Positions 54,929 to 62,943 of a stretch of DNA of 64,000 bases are shown piece after piece (the first letter of the stretch is position 1; each line of letters starts with the position of its first letter). The notes beneath the pieces are model-generated. The model made no database searches. It was not told where the DNA came from and saw nothing but the letters and a program-made list of their open reading frames with translations. Location of the stretch: the NCBI RefSeq assembly GCF_003206495.1, contig NZ_NKUF01000009.1:1-64000 (forward strand). The letters are read 5' to 3'. The stretch comes from Gluconacetobacter entanii (GTDB lineage: Bacteria > Pseudomonadota > Alphaproteobacteria > Acetobacterales > Acetobacteraceae). A program made the position numbers and the translations under genes.

Positions 54929-56140
54929 ATGGATACCGAAATTCGCACCGCTTCCGCCCCTTCACAGCCGGTTCCGCAAGGCGATGCCGGCCCCTTCGCC
55001 GTGTACGAGGCCCGTGTCGCCGCAGGCACGCTCGACCGCGACCCGGAACAGGAAAAGGCGGCGCGTCGCCTTGACCGGTTGTGGCGCGAACTGCGCGACT
55101 ACCACCCGGTGGTCATGCAGCGTGCCGCCGCGCGTCCCGGCCTGTTCGGCGGCCTGCGCGCGCGGCTGGGGCTTGGTGGTGGGCGCGGGGCGCAGGCGGG
55201 GCCAGCGCGGCCGCGCGGGGTCTACATGGTCGGGCAGGTCGGGCGCGGCAAGACGATGCTGATGGACCTGTTCTTCGACCTCGCCCCGGTGGAGCACAAG
55301 CGCCGGGTGCATTTCCACCGCTTCATGCAGGACGTCCACCAGCGCCTGCATGACATGAAGGTGGCGCAGCCTGACCTTGCCGATCCCATCCCGCCGCTGG
55401 CGCGCCAGATCGCGCAGGAGGCGTGGCTGCTGTGCTTTGACGAATTCCAGGTCAACGACATCGCCGACGCCATGATCCTCGGGCGTCTGTTCGAATACCT
55501 GTTCGCCGACGGGGTGGTGGTGGTCGCGACCTCCAACACCAGGCCCGAAGACCTGTTCCAGGACCGTCCCGGCGCGGATGCGTTCAAGCCCTTCATCGAT
55601 ATCATCATGCGCGAGGTCGATACCGTCATCCTCGATTCCCCGCGCGATTACCGCCGTGGCGGCGTGCGCGGCATGCGCACATGGATCGTGCCCGCCGATG
55701 CGGCGGCGAAGGCGGAACTCGACACCATCTTCACCCACCTTGCCGCGGGCGCGCCGGTGCAGGAGGTGGACCTCGACATCATGGGCCGCATCCTGCATGT
55801 CGCCCGTGAGGCGGGACCGGTCGCGCGCTTCTATTTTTCCGAACTGTGCGGGCGCTTCCTCGGGGCGGGGGACTATCTCGCGCTTGCGACGCGCTTTCCC
55901 AACCTCATCATCGACAACGTGCCACGCATGGGGCCGGACAATTTCGACGAGGCCCGGCGCTTCATCGTCCTGATCGACGCGCTGTACGAACAGAACGTCA
56001 AGTTGTTCGCCTCCGCCGGGGACCAGCCCGATTCCCTGTATGAACGCGGGCAGGGGGCAAAGGCGTTCGAACGCACCGCCTCGCGCCTCGAGGAGATGCA
56101 GAGCGCCTCCTACGCGCAGTTGCCCCACCTGTCGGCATAG
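54929..56140 (+). CDS. zapE: Cell division protein ZapE (AFG1-like ATPase)
   Basis: 403 residues. Walker A is GQVGRGKTMLMDLFF, followed by RRVHFHRFMQDVHQRLH, Walker B LLCFDEFQVNDIADAMILGRLF, and the sensor region VVATSNTRPEDLF. DRPGADAFKPFID and FSELCGRFLGAGDYLALA are ZapE/AFG1 signatures. In E. coli ZapE aids Z-ring constriction under stress. ATG 54929 follows GGGGAGGGA at 54904-54912. Placement directly before sucAB is frequent in alphaproteobacteria. It is followed by a strong hairpin, so it is probably not co-transcribed with sucA. Confidence 0.93.
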   Translation: MDTEIRTASAPSQPVPQGDAGPFAVYEARVAAGTLDRDPEQEKAARRLDRLWRELRDYHPVVMQRAAARPGLFGGLRARLGLGGGRGAQAGPARPRGVYMVGQVGRGKTMLMDLFFDLAPVEHKRRVHFHRFMQDVHQRLHDMKVAQPDLADPIPPLARQIAQEAWLLCFDEFQVNDIADAMILGRLFEYLFADGVVVVATSNTRPEDLFQDRPGADAFKPFIDIIMREVDTVILDSPRDYRRGGVRGMRTWIVPADAAAKAELDTIFTHLAAGAPVQEVDLDIMGRILHVAREAGPVARFYFSELCGRFLGAGDYLALATRFPNLIIDNVPRMGPDNFDEARRFIVLIDALYEQNVKLFASAGDQPDSLYERGQGAKAFERTASRLEEMQSASYAQLPHLSA

Positions 56141-56519
56141 CTGTTGTGACAACGCCGCGCGCCATGGGCGGAGGGTCACGCCATCGTGACGCCCATGGCG
56201 CGCCTGTGACTGGTGGGGCGGTAGGCAAAGGGGCCGGTCTTTGCTTGGGTAGTCGAGGAAGTTCCCAGGGCCGGAATTGTGCCACGCAGGGCTGCATTTT
56301 CACCGCGTTTTCCCCGTTCTCCGGGGGACATACGAAAATGTCAGCATGCGTCCACAGCAATCCTGACCTTGATGAATGATGGCGGTACCCATGGCCGGGT
56401 GCCGTTAGGGTAAGGGCCATAAGCCGGCCTGCGGGCAGGGGCCATCACATGGCGCCACGGATGCGGGACCGGACAAATAACGCGGCCGACAAGGTCGTCA
56501 GTGAGGAGATGTCTTCAAG
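56141..56519. other. 379-base zapE-sucA intergenic region
   Basis: It begins with the large hairpin described separately, then about 300 bases with no gene, including TTGTGCC.../...TTTTCACC patches and a GAGGAG at 56502-56507 (sucA ribosome-binding site). The sucA promoter must lie here; no clear -35/-10 pair was fixed. I searched for a structured RNA such as RNase P or SRP RNA and recognised none. Confidence 0.5.
56157..56203 (+). terminator. Large hairpin after zapE
   Basis: A 13-base perfect stem GCGCGCCATGGGC (56157-56169) with GCCCATGGCGCGC (56191-56203), then a one-sided 5-base bulge and an inner perfect stem GTCACG/CGTGAC with a CCAT loop. No T-run follows. It starts 16 bases after the zapE stop and is almost symmetrical, so it works in either direction. 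Confidence 0.6.
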
Positions 56520-59384
56520 ATGGCGGGCGTAGATATTCTTTCGACCGCATTCAGCGGCTCCAATACGGCCTATCTGGCCGAATTGTATGCACGCTGGGCG
56601 GTAGACCCCAAAAGTGTCGATCCTTCCTTTGCGTCCCTGTTCTCCGACATGGATGAGCAGAGCGCGGAAATCGAACACGATGCCGAAGGCGCGTCGTGGG
56701 CGCCACGTGCACCCATGATCACCGGCGAGGAAGCCGAGACCGTCCCCGCGGGCGGCACGGTTTCCGCCGAAAGCCTGCACGCGGCGGCGGATGACAGCCT
56801 GCGCGCGACGCAGTTGATCCGGGCGTACCGTGTGCGTGGCCATCTCGAGGCGCGGCTTGACCCGCTTGGCCTGCAGGTGCCCAAGCCCCATGCCGACCTT
56901 GACCCCGCGACCTATGGCTTCGGTCCCAACGACCGTGACCGCCCGATCTATCTCGGCCGCATCGTCGCCAGCCTGATCGGGGCGGAAACCGCCACCATCA
57001 ACCAGGTGCTTGATGCGTTGCGCGCGGTCTATTGCGGGCCGATCGGCACGGAATACATGCATATCCAGGATCCCGAACAGCGGATGTGGGTGCAGGCCCG
57101 CCTGGAAGGCGACAACTGGCGCCAAGGTGCCAGCGCGCAGGAAAAGAAGGTCATCCTTGAACACCTGACGCAGGCCGAAGGTTTCGAATCTTTCTGTCAG
57201 AAACGCTATGTCGGCACCAAGCGCTTCGGGATTGAGGGTGAGGACGTCACCATCCCCGCGCTGCATGCCGTGATCGACCAGGCCGCCAGCGGCGGCGTGC
57301 GTTCGGTTGCGATCGGCATGCCGCATCGCGGGCGCCTGAACACGCTCGTCAACATCGTGCGCAAGCCCTATACCGCGATCTTCAGCGAATTCGCCGGCGC
57401 GTCGTTCAAGCCGGACGACGTGCAGGGATCGGTGGATGTGAAATACCATCTGGGCACCTCCACCGATGTGGAAATCGGCGGCACGCCGGTCCACATCTCG
57501 CTCCAGCCCAACCCCTCCCACCTCGAGGCGGTCGATCCCGTGGTGATCGGCAAGGTGCGCGCGACGCAGGACGATGACGACCCGCACCAGCGCGGCCGCC
57601 ACATGGGCATCCTGCTGCATGGCGACGCGGCGTTCGCGGGGCAGGGCATCGTCTACGAGACGCTGGCGATGTCGCAGTTGATCGGCTACCGCACCGGCGG
57701 CACCGTGCATGTCGTGGTGAACAACCAGATCGGCTTCACCACCGTTTCCATCCATGCCTTCTCGGGGCTGTACTGCACCGACATCGCCAAGGCGGTGCAG
57801 GCGCCGATCTTCCACGTCAATGGTGACGAGCCCGAGGCCGTTGTCTACTGCGCGCGCCTTGCCGCCGAATTCCGGCAGAAGTTCGCTTCCGACGTGGTCA
57901 TCGACATCGTGGGCTACCGCCGCCACGGCCACAACGAATCGGATGAGCCGTCCTTCACGCAGCCGATCATGTACAAGGCCATCGCGGCGCGCCCGACCAT
58001 CCGCACGCTGTATTCCGAGCGCCTGGTGCGCGAAGGCGTCGTGACCGAGGCCGAGGTCGAGGGGGAGTGGAACGCGTTCCACGACAAGCTTGAGGCCGCC
58101 TACCAGGCCGCGCAGGGCTACAAGCCGAACAAGGCCGACTGGCTGGAGGGCGCATGGCAGGGGCTGAAGCCGCCGCCGGTCGATGCGGTCGTGACCATGC
58201 CCGAAACCGGCATCGCCATCGACAAGTTGCGTGAAATCGGCGCGGCGCTGGCAAAGGTGCCCGACGACTTCACCGCCAATTCCAAGATCGTCCGCCAGCT
58301 CAAGGCCAAGGCCAAGATGTTCGAGACGGGCGAGGGCATCGACTGGGCCACGGGCGAGGCGCTGGGCTTTGGCTCGCTCCTGCTTGAAAAGCACCATGTC
58401 CGCCTGTCGGGCGAGGACTGCCAGCGCGGCACCTTCAGCCAGCGCCATGCCGTCCTGATCGACCAGGTGAACCAGAACACCTACGTGCCGCTGAACAACA
58501 TCGACCCCAACCAGGCGCATATCGAGATCTACAACTCGCTGCTGTCGGAATTCGGGGTGCTGGGCTTCGAATATGGCTACTCGCTGGCCGATCCGAACGC
58601 GCTGGTCCTGTGGGAAGCGCAGTTCGGCGACTTCGCCAACGGCGCGCAGGTCATCATCGACCAGTTCATCGCCTCGGGCGAGACGAAGTGGCTGCGCATG
58701 TCCGGCCTCGTGATGCTGCTGCCGCATGGCTATGAAGGGCAGGGGCCGGAACATTCCTCCGCGCGCCTGGAACGCTACCTGCAGCTTTGCGCGGAAGACA
58801 ACCTGCGTGTGTGCAACCTGACCACGCCGGCCAACTACTACCACGCGCTGCGTCGGCAACTGTTCCTTGACTACCGCAAGCCGCTGATCATCATGACGCC
58901 GAAGTCGCTGCTGCGGAACAAGCTGGCGGTCTCCGAACTGAAGGATTTCGGCCCGGGCACGACCTTCAGGCCGGTGATCGGGGAGATCGACACCATTGCC
59001 GATCCCAAGAAGGTGGAACGCGTCGTGATCTGCTCGGGCAAGGTCTATTACGACCTGCTGACCGAACGGCGGGAGCGCAAGCTTGACACGGTTGCGATCG
59101 TGCGGCTGGAGCAGTTCTATCCGTTCCCGGCAAAGCTGCTGGGCGACGAACTGGCACGCTATCCCGATGCGAAGGTCATCTGGTGCCAGGAAGAACCCGC
59201 CAACATGGGTGGCTGGGACTTTGTCGATCGCCGGATCGAGGGCGTGCTGGGCAGCATCAAGCACAAGAGCGCGCGTCCCGAATATGTCGGTCGCGTCGCC
59301 GCCGCCAGCCCGGCGACGGGTCTTGCGAAGGTGCACCTTGCGGAGCAGGCCGCGCTGGTCAACAAGGCGCTCGGCGTCGCGTAA
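56520..59384 (+). CDS. sucA: 2-oxoglutarate dehydrogenase E1 component
   Basis: 954 residues. Thiamine-diphosphate-dependent decarboxylation of 2-oxoglutarate. N-terminal LSTAFSGSNTAYLAELYARW (E2-contact region), GMPHRGRLNTLVNI, the ThDP phosphate-binding stretch with NGDEPEAVV, the YRRHGHNESDEPSFTQPIMY motif, SRGTFSQRHAVL-like and LPHGYEGQGPEHSSARLERYLQ are present. Start ATG 56520 with GAGGAG at 56502. sucCD do not accompany it. In acetic acid bacteria succinyl-CoA can be converted by a CoA-transferase (AarC) instead, which fits. Confidence 0.98.
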   Translation: MAGVDILSTAFSGSNTAYLAELYARWAVDPKSVDPSFASLFSDMDEQSAEIEHDAEGASWAPRAPMITGEEAETVPAGGTVSAESLHAAADDSLRATQLIRAYRVRGHLEARLDPLGLQVPKPHADLDPATYGFGPNDRDRPIYLGRIVASLIGAETATINQVLDALRAVYCGPIGTEYMHIQDPEQRMWVQARLEGDNWRQGASAQEKKVILEHLTQAEGFESFCQKRYVGTKRFGIEGEDVTIPALHAVIDQAASGGVRSVAIGMPHRGRLNTLVNIVRKPYTAIFSEFAGASFKPDDVQGSVDVKYHLGTSTDVEIGGTPVHISLQPNPSHLEAVDPVVIGKVRATQDDDDPHQRGRHMGILLHGDAAFAGQGIVYETLAMSQLIGYRTGGTVHVVVNNQIGFTTVSIHAFSGLYCTDIAKAVQAPIFHVNGDEPEAVVYCARLAAEFRQKFASDVVIDIVGYRRHGHNESDEPSFTQPIMYKAIAARPTIRTLYSERLVREGVVTEAEVEGEWNAFHDKLEAAYQAAQGYKPNKADWLEGAWQGLKPPPVDAVVTMPETGIAIDKLREIGAALAKVPDDFTANSKIVRQLKAKAKMFETGEGIDWATGEALGFGSLLLEKHHVRLSGEDCQRGTFSQRHAVLIDQVNQNTYVPLNNIDPNQAHIEIYNSLLSEFGVLGFEYGYSLADPNALVLWEAQFGDFANGAQVIIDQFIASGETKWLRMSGLVMLLPHGYEGQGPEHSSARLERYLQLCAEDNLRVCNLTTPANYYHALRRQLFLDYRKPLIIMTPKSLLRNKLAVSELKDFGPGTTFRPVIGEIDTIADPKKVERVVICSGKVYYDLLTERRERKLDTVAIVRLEQFYPFPAKLLGDELARYPDAKVIWCQEEPANMGGWDFVDRRIEGVLGSIKHKSARPEYVGRVAAASPATGLAKVHLAEQAALVNKALGVA

Positions 59385-59650
59385 CAGGGCAGGCGGCGGG
59401 GCACATGCCGTCCTGCCGCCGCCCGCTCATTTCGTCACGCGTGGCATGGACATTGCCATATGGACATCGCGGCGCGTGGCATCGAACAGGGTCCGGCCCG
59501 TCATCCGGGACCGGGCAGGGTTAACAGGCCGGATGGCGGTACTGCCGCCATGTGAACAAGGCCTGAGGTCAGGAACTGTCACGCTGGCCCATCACGGACG
59601 CGGAAAAACCGCGACATGGGGTGGGGCGGCAAAGGGATTGGAAAATAGGA
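59385..59650. other. sucA-sucB gap, 266 bases
   Basis: Unusually long for an operon of this type. It opens with a GC-rich inverted repeat GGCGGCGG/CCGCCGCC near 59393-59426, then sequence without a gene or clear terminator. A secondary promoter for sucB is possible. Confidence 0.45.
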
Positions 59651-60901
59651 ATGTCTGCCGAGATCAAGGTGCCGACGCTGGGTGAAAGCGTAACTACCGC
59701 AACCGTTGCAAAATGGCTGAAGCAGCCGGGCGATTCCGTGTCCGCCGATGACCCGGTGGCCGAACTGGAAACCGACAAGGTCAGTGTCGAGGTCCCCGCC
59801 CCGCAGGCCGGTGTGCTGGGTCCGCTGCTGGTGCCCGAAGGGGCGGAGGTCGAGGTCGGCACCGTCCTGTCCACCGTCGAAGCCGGCACGGGCAAGCCCG
59901 CCGCCCCCGTCGCAAAGCCCGCGCCCGCGCCGGCCGCCGGCGTGCAGGCACAGCCGCTGAGCACCGGACCGGTCGCGCGTCCCGCAACACCCGCATCCGA
60001 CGTTGCGGCGCAGGGTGCGGCCCACGCACCGTTCCCCGCGGCACAGAAGATCATGACCGAACAGGGCGTGTCCGCCACACAGGTCGGCGCTGGCTCCGGC
60101 AAGGATGGCCGCATCACGAAGGGCGACGTGCAGGCGTTCCTGGCACAGCCGCGTGCGGCCACCCACACGGCCGCGCCGCGTCCGCCGCGTCAGGATGACC
60201 CGCGTGAGGAACGCGTGAAGATGACGCGCCTGCGCCGCACCATCGCGCGCCGCCTGAAGGATGCGCAGAACACGGCCGCCCTGCTGACCACCTTCAACGA
60301 GGTGGACATGTCGGCGGTCAAGGCGATGCGCGCCGAATACAAGGACGCGTTCGCCAAGAAGCATAACGGCGCGAAGCTGGGCTTCATGTCGATCTTCAGC
60401 CGCGCCGTCATTGCCGCGCTGCAGGAATTCCCCGCGATCAACGCCGAAATCGACGGTGATGACGTGATCTACCGTGAATTCGTCAACCTCGGCATCGCGG
60501 TGGGCGGTCCCAACGGACTGGTGGTGCCGGTGATCCGTGACGCCGACCAGAAGAGCTTTGCCGAGATCGAAAGCGCCATCGCGGGCTTTGGCAAGAAGGC
60601 GCGCGAAGGCACGCTGAAGATCGACGAACTGTCGGGTGGCACGTTCTCCATCACCAATGGCGGCATCTATGGCTCCCTGATGTCCACCCCCATCATCAAC
60701 GCGCCGCAGTCGGCCATCCTGGGCATGCATTCCATCCAGGATCGCCCCGTGGCCGTGGACGGGCAGGTCGTGATCCGTCCGATGATGTATATCGCGCTGA
60801 CCTATGACCATCGGATCGTCGATGGCAAGGAAGCTGTCAGCTTCCTCGTCCGGGTCAAGCAGAACGTGGAAGACCCGCGCCGTCTGCTGCTGCAGGTCTG
60901 A
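59651..60901 (+). CDS. sucB: Dihydrolipoyllysine succinyltransferase (E2)
   Basis: 416 residues. The lipoyl domain (about 1-78) has lipoyl-lysine K43 in ETDKVSVEV. An Ala/Pro linker and a peripheral subunit-binding domain follow (about 138-172, [33 protein letters not shown]). The catalytic domain has [11 protein letters not shown] and H387-x3-D391 in YDHRIVDG. It transfers succinyl to CoA. ATG 59651 begins [17 protein letters not shown] abuts the start with a better-spaced GGGATTGGA upstream. E1 and E3 lie on either side. Confidence 0.98.
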   Translation: MSAEIKVPTLGESVTTATVAKWLKQPGDSVSADDPVAELETDKVSVEVPAPQAGVLGPLLVPEGAEVEVGTVLSTVEAGTGKPAAPVAKPAPAPAAGVQAQPLSTGPVARPATPASDVAAQGAAHAPFPAAQKIMTEQGVSATQVGAGSGKDGRITKGDVQAFLAQPRAATHTAAPRPPRQDDPREERVKMTRLRRTIARRLKDAQNTAALLTTFNEVDMSAVKAMRAEYKDAFAKKHNGAKLGFMSIFSRAVIAALQEFPAINAEIDGDDVIYREFVNLGIAVGGPNGLVVPVIRDADQKSFAEIESAIAGFGKKAREGTLKIDELSGGTFSITNGGIYGSLMSTPIINAPQSAILGMHSIQDRPVAVDGQVVIRPMMYIALTYDHRIVDGKEAVSFLVRVKQNVEDPRRLLLQV

Positions 60902-60975
60902 TGCGGCCGGGCGGGGGGCCGATCCATGGCCCTCCCGCCTGATCCTCCACGATACCGCAAGCAGGACAGAATAGA

Positions 60976-62715
60976 ATGACCATTGAAATCAAGGTTCCGA
61001 CGCTGGGTGAAAGCGTCACCACGGCCACGATCGGCAAATGGCTGAAACAGCCGGGCGAGGCGGTTTCCGCCGATGACCCGATTGTGGAGCTGGAAACGGA
61101 CAAGGTCAGCGTGGAAGTCCCCGCGCCGCAGGCCGGCGTGCTGGGCGCGCACAAGGTGGCCGAAGGTGACGAGGTCGAGGTCGGCGCGGTCCTGACCACG
61201 CTGGAAGCCGGCGGTGCCGGTGCGAAACCTGCGGCTGCCCCCAAGGCCGCGGCCCCCGCTGCCCCTGCCGCCGCCGCACCTGCGGCACCCGCCCCCGCCG
61301 CCACGCCTGCTGCCGCCCCCCCGGCGGAGACGGATTACGATGTCATCGTGATCGGTGCCGGTCCCGGCGGTTATGTCTGCGCCATCCGCGCGGCACAGCT
61401 TGGCTTCAAGGTGGCCTGCGTTGAAAAGCGCGCGACCCTTGGCGGCACGTGCCTCAATGTCGGGTGCATCCCGTCCAAGGCGCTGCTGCAGCAGTCCGAG
61501 AATTTCCACGCCGCCAAGGATGAATATGCCGACATGGGCATCATCATCGACAGCGTGAAGCTTGACCTCAAGCGCATGATGGCGCGCAAGCAGTCGGTGG
61601 TCGATGCCAACGTCAAGGGCGTCGAGTTCCTGTTCAAGAAGAACAAGATCACCTGGCTGAAGGGCGAGGGCCGTGTCGAGGGCACGGGCCGTATCACCGT
61701 CAACGGCAAGCCTGTGACGGCGAAGCACATCGTCGTCGCCAGCGGCAGCGACAGTGCCGTGCTGCCGGGTGTGGAGGTTGATGAAAAGCAGATCGTGACC
61801 TCGACCGGTGCGCTGGAACTGTCTGCCGTGCCGAAGAAGATGGTGGTGATCGGTGGCGGTGTGATCGGCCTCGAACTCGGCAGCGTGTGGCATCGCCTCG
61901 GGGCGGAAGTCACGGTGATCGAATATCTCGACCGTCTGGTGCCGGGCACGGATAACGAAATCGCCAAGACGTTCCAGCGCATCCTGACCAAGCAGGGCCT
62001 GCAGATGAAGATGGGCCACAAGGTGACGAAGGCCGTCAAGGGGCCGAAAGGCGTCACCCTGACGGTGGAACCGTCGGCCGGTGGTGCGGCGGAAACGCTG
62101 GACGCGGACATCGTGCTGGTGGCGATCGGCCGTTCGGCGGCGAGCAAGAACATGGGCCTGGAAGAAGCGGGGATTGCGCTGGACAAGCGTGGCCGCATCG
62201 TGACCGACGCCCATTACGCGACCAACGTGCCGGGCATCTATGCCATTGGTGACGTGATCGCAGGCCCGATGCTGGCGCACAAGGCCGAGGAAGAAGGCGT
62301 TGCGGTGGCCGAACTGCTGGCCGGTCAGGCCGGACATGTCAATTACGGTGCCATTCCCGCCGTTGTCTATACGTGGCCGGAAGTCGCGACCGTGGGCAAG
62401 ACCGAGGAAGTGCTGAAGGAAGAAGGCGTCGCCTACAAGGTTGGCAAGTTCCCCTTCACCGCCAATGGCCGCGCGCGCGCGATCGGCATGACCGACGGGT
62501 TCGTCAAGGTTCTGGCCGATGCCAAGACCGACGCGGTGCTGGGTGTGCATATCATTGGCCCGATGGCGGGCGAACTGATTGCCGAATGCACCATGGCGAT
62601 CGAATTCGGCGCATCGTCCGAAGATATCGGCCGTACCTGCCATGCGCATCCCACGCTGAGCGAAGCTGTCAAGGAAGCTGCCCTCGACGTGGAAAAGCGC
62701 GCCATCCACATCTGA
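60976..62715 (+). CDS. lpd: Dihydrolipoyl dehydrogenase with N-terminal lipoyl domain (E3)
   Basis: 579 residues, about 110 longer than plain E3 because a lipoyl domain is fused in front (residues 1-78, lipoyl-lysine K43 in ETDKVSVEV). An Ala/Pro-rich linker (about 79-116) joins it to the E3 core. The core has FAD-binding [17 protein letters not shown], redox disulfide C159/C164 in [19 protein letters not shown]-binding [34 protein letters not shown] and the catalytic H558/E563 pair in HAHPTLSE. The lipoyl domain closely matches that of sucB. It reoxidises the E2 dihydrolipoamide, making NADH. Confidence 0.97.
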   Translation: MTIEIKVPTLGESVTTATIGKWLKQPGEAVSADDPIVELETDKVSVEVPAPQAGVLGAHKVAEGDEVEVGAVLTTLEAGGAGAKPAAAPKAAAPAAPAAAAPAAPAPAATPAAAPPAETDYDVIVIGAGPGGYVCAIRAAQLGFKVACVEKRATLGGTCLNVGCIPSKALLQQSENFHAAKDEYADMGIIIDSVKLDLKRMMARKQSVVDANVKGVEFLFKKNKITWLKGEGRVEGTGRITVNGKPVTAKHIVVASGSDSAVLPGVEVDEKQIVTSTGALELSAVPKKMVVIGGGVIGLELGSVWHRLGAEVTVIEYLDRLVPGTDNEIAKTFQRILTKQGLQMKMGHKVTKAVKGPKGVTLTVEPSAGGAAETLDADIVLVAIGRSAASKNMGLEEAGIALDKRGRIVTDAHYATNVPGIYAIGDVIAGPMLAHKAEEEGVAVAELLAGQAGHVNYGAIPAVVYTWPEVATVGKTEEVLKEEGVAYKVGKFPFTANGRARAIGMTDGFVKVLADAKTDAVLGVHIIGPMAGELIAECTMAIEFGASSEDIGRTCHAHPTLSEAVKEAALDVEKRAIHI

Positions 62716-62755
62716 TCCGCCTGCCGGGGTGGGGCATGCTGTCCCACTCCACACG

Positions 62756-62809
62756 AAAAAAAGCCTTCCGCATGGTCCGGGGTATCCCGTCCGTGTGGAA
62801 GGCTTTTTT
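62756..62809 (+). terminator. Bidirectional intrinsic terminator after lpd
   Basis: AAAAAAGCCTTCCGCATGG... pairs with ...CCGTGTGGAAGGCTTTTTT: an AAGCCTTCC/GGAAGGCTT stem with flanking A and T runs, so it can terminate from both sides. Repeat A begins 24 bases later. Confidence 0.85.
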
Positions 62810-62832
62810 GGTAAAAGGCTGTAAATTTCAAA

Positions 62833-62908
62833 AAGTTTTTGGGTGCCGCCTTTTTCCAAAAAGGCGGCGTCTTTCGAAGCTTTTTGAAAAAAGCTTCACC
62901 AAAAACTT
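62833..62908 (+). repeat. Family A dispersed palindromic repeat, orientation 1
   Basis: A full 76-base copy between lpd and the GGDEF-EAL gene. AAGTTTTTGGGTGCCGCC... hairpin, GTCTTTCGAAGC hairpin and CACCAAAAACTT. It lies 35 bases from the stop of the minus-strand gene and may terminate that gene as well. Confidence 0.92.
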
Positions 62909-62943
62909 TTATTTCTTATATCCATCAGTTTGTCCGGGAGGGG

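Noticed and set aside
56220-56330. Possible structured RNA (RNase P, SRP or 6S RNA) before sucA
   Set aside because: None of the conserved core sequences of these RNAs could be found; only GC-rich sequence with no convincing fold.
56445-59336. A 963-codon minus-strand frame antisense to sucA
   Set aside because: It mirrors sucA codon structure almost exactly and has no recognisable domain.
60802-62859. A 685-codon minus-strand frame over lpd
   Set aside because: Antisense shadow of lpd; it also reads through the intrinsic terminator and repeat A.
2050-62908. Repeats A and B considered as a CRISPR array
   Set aside because: The copies are dispersed over the window, palindromic, in both orientations and without regular spacers or cas genes.
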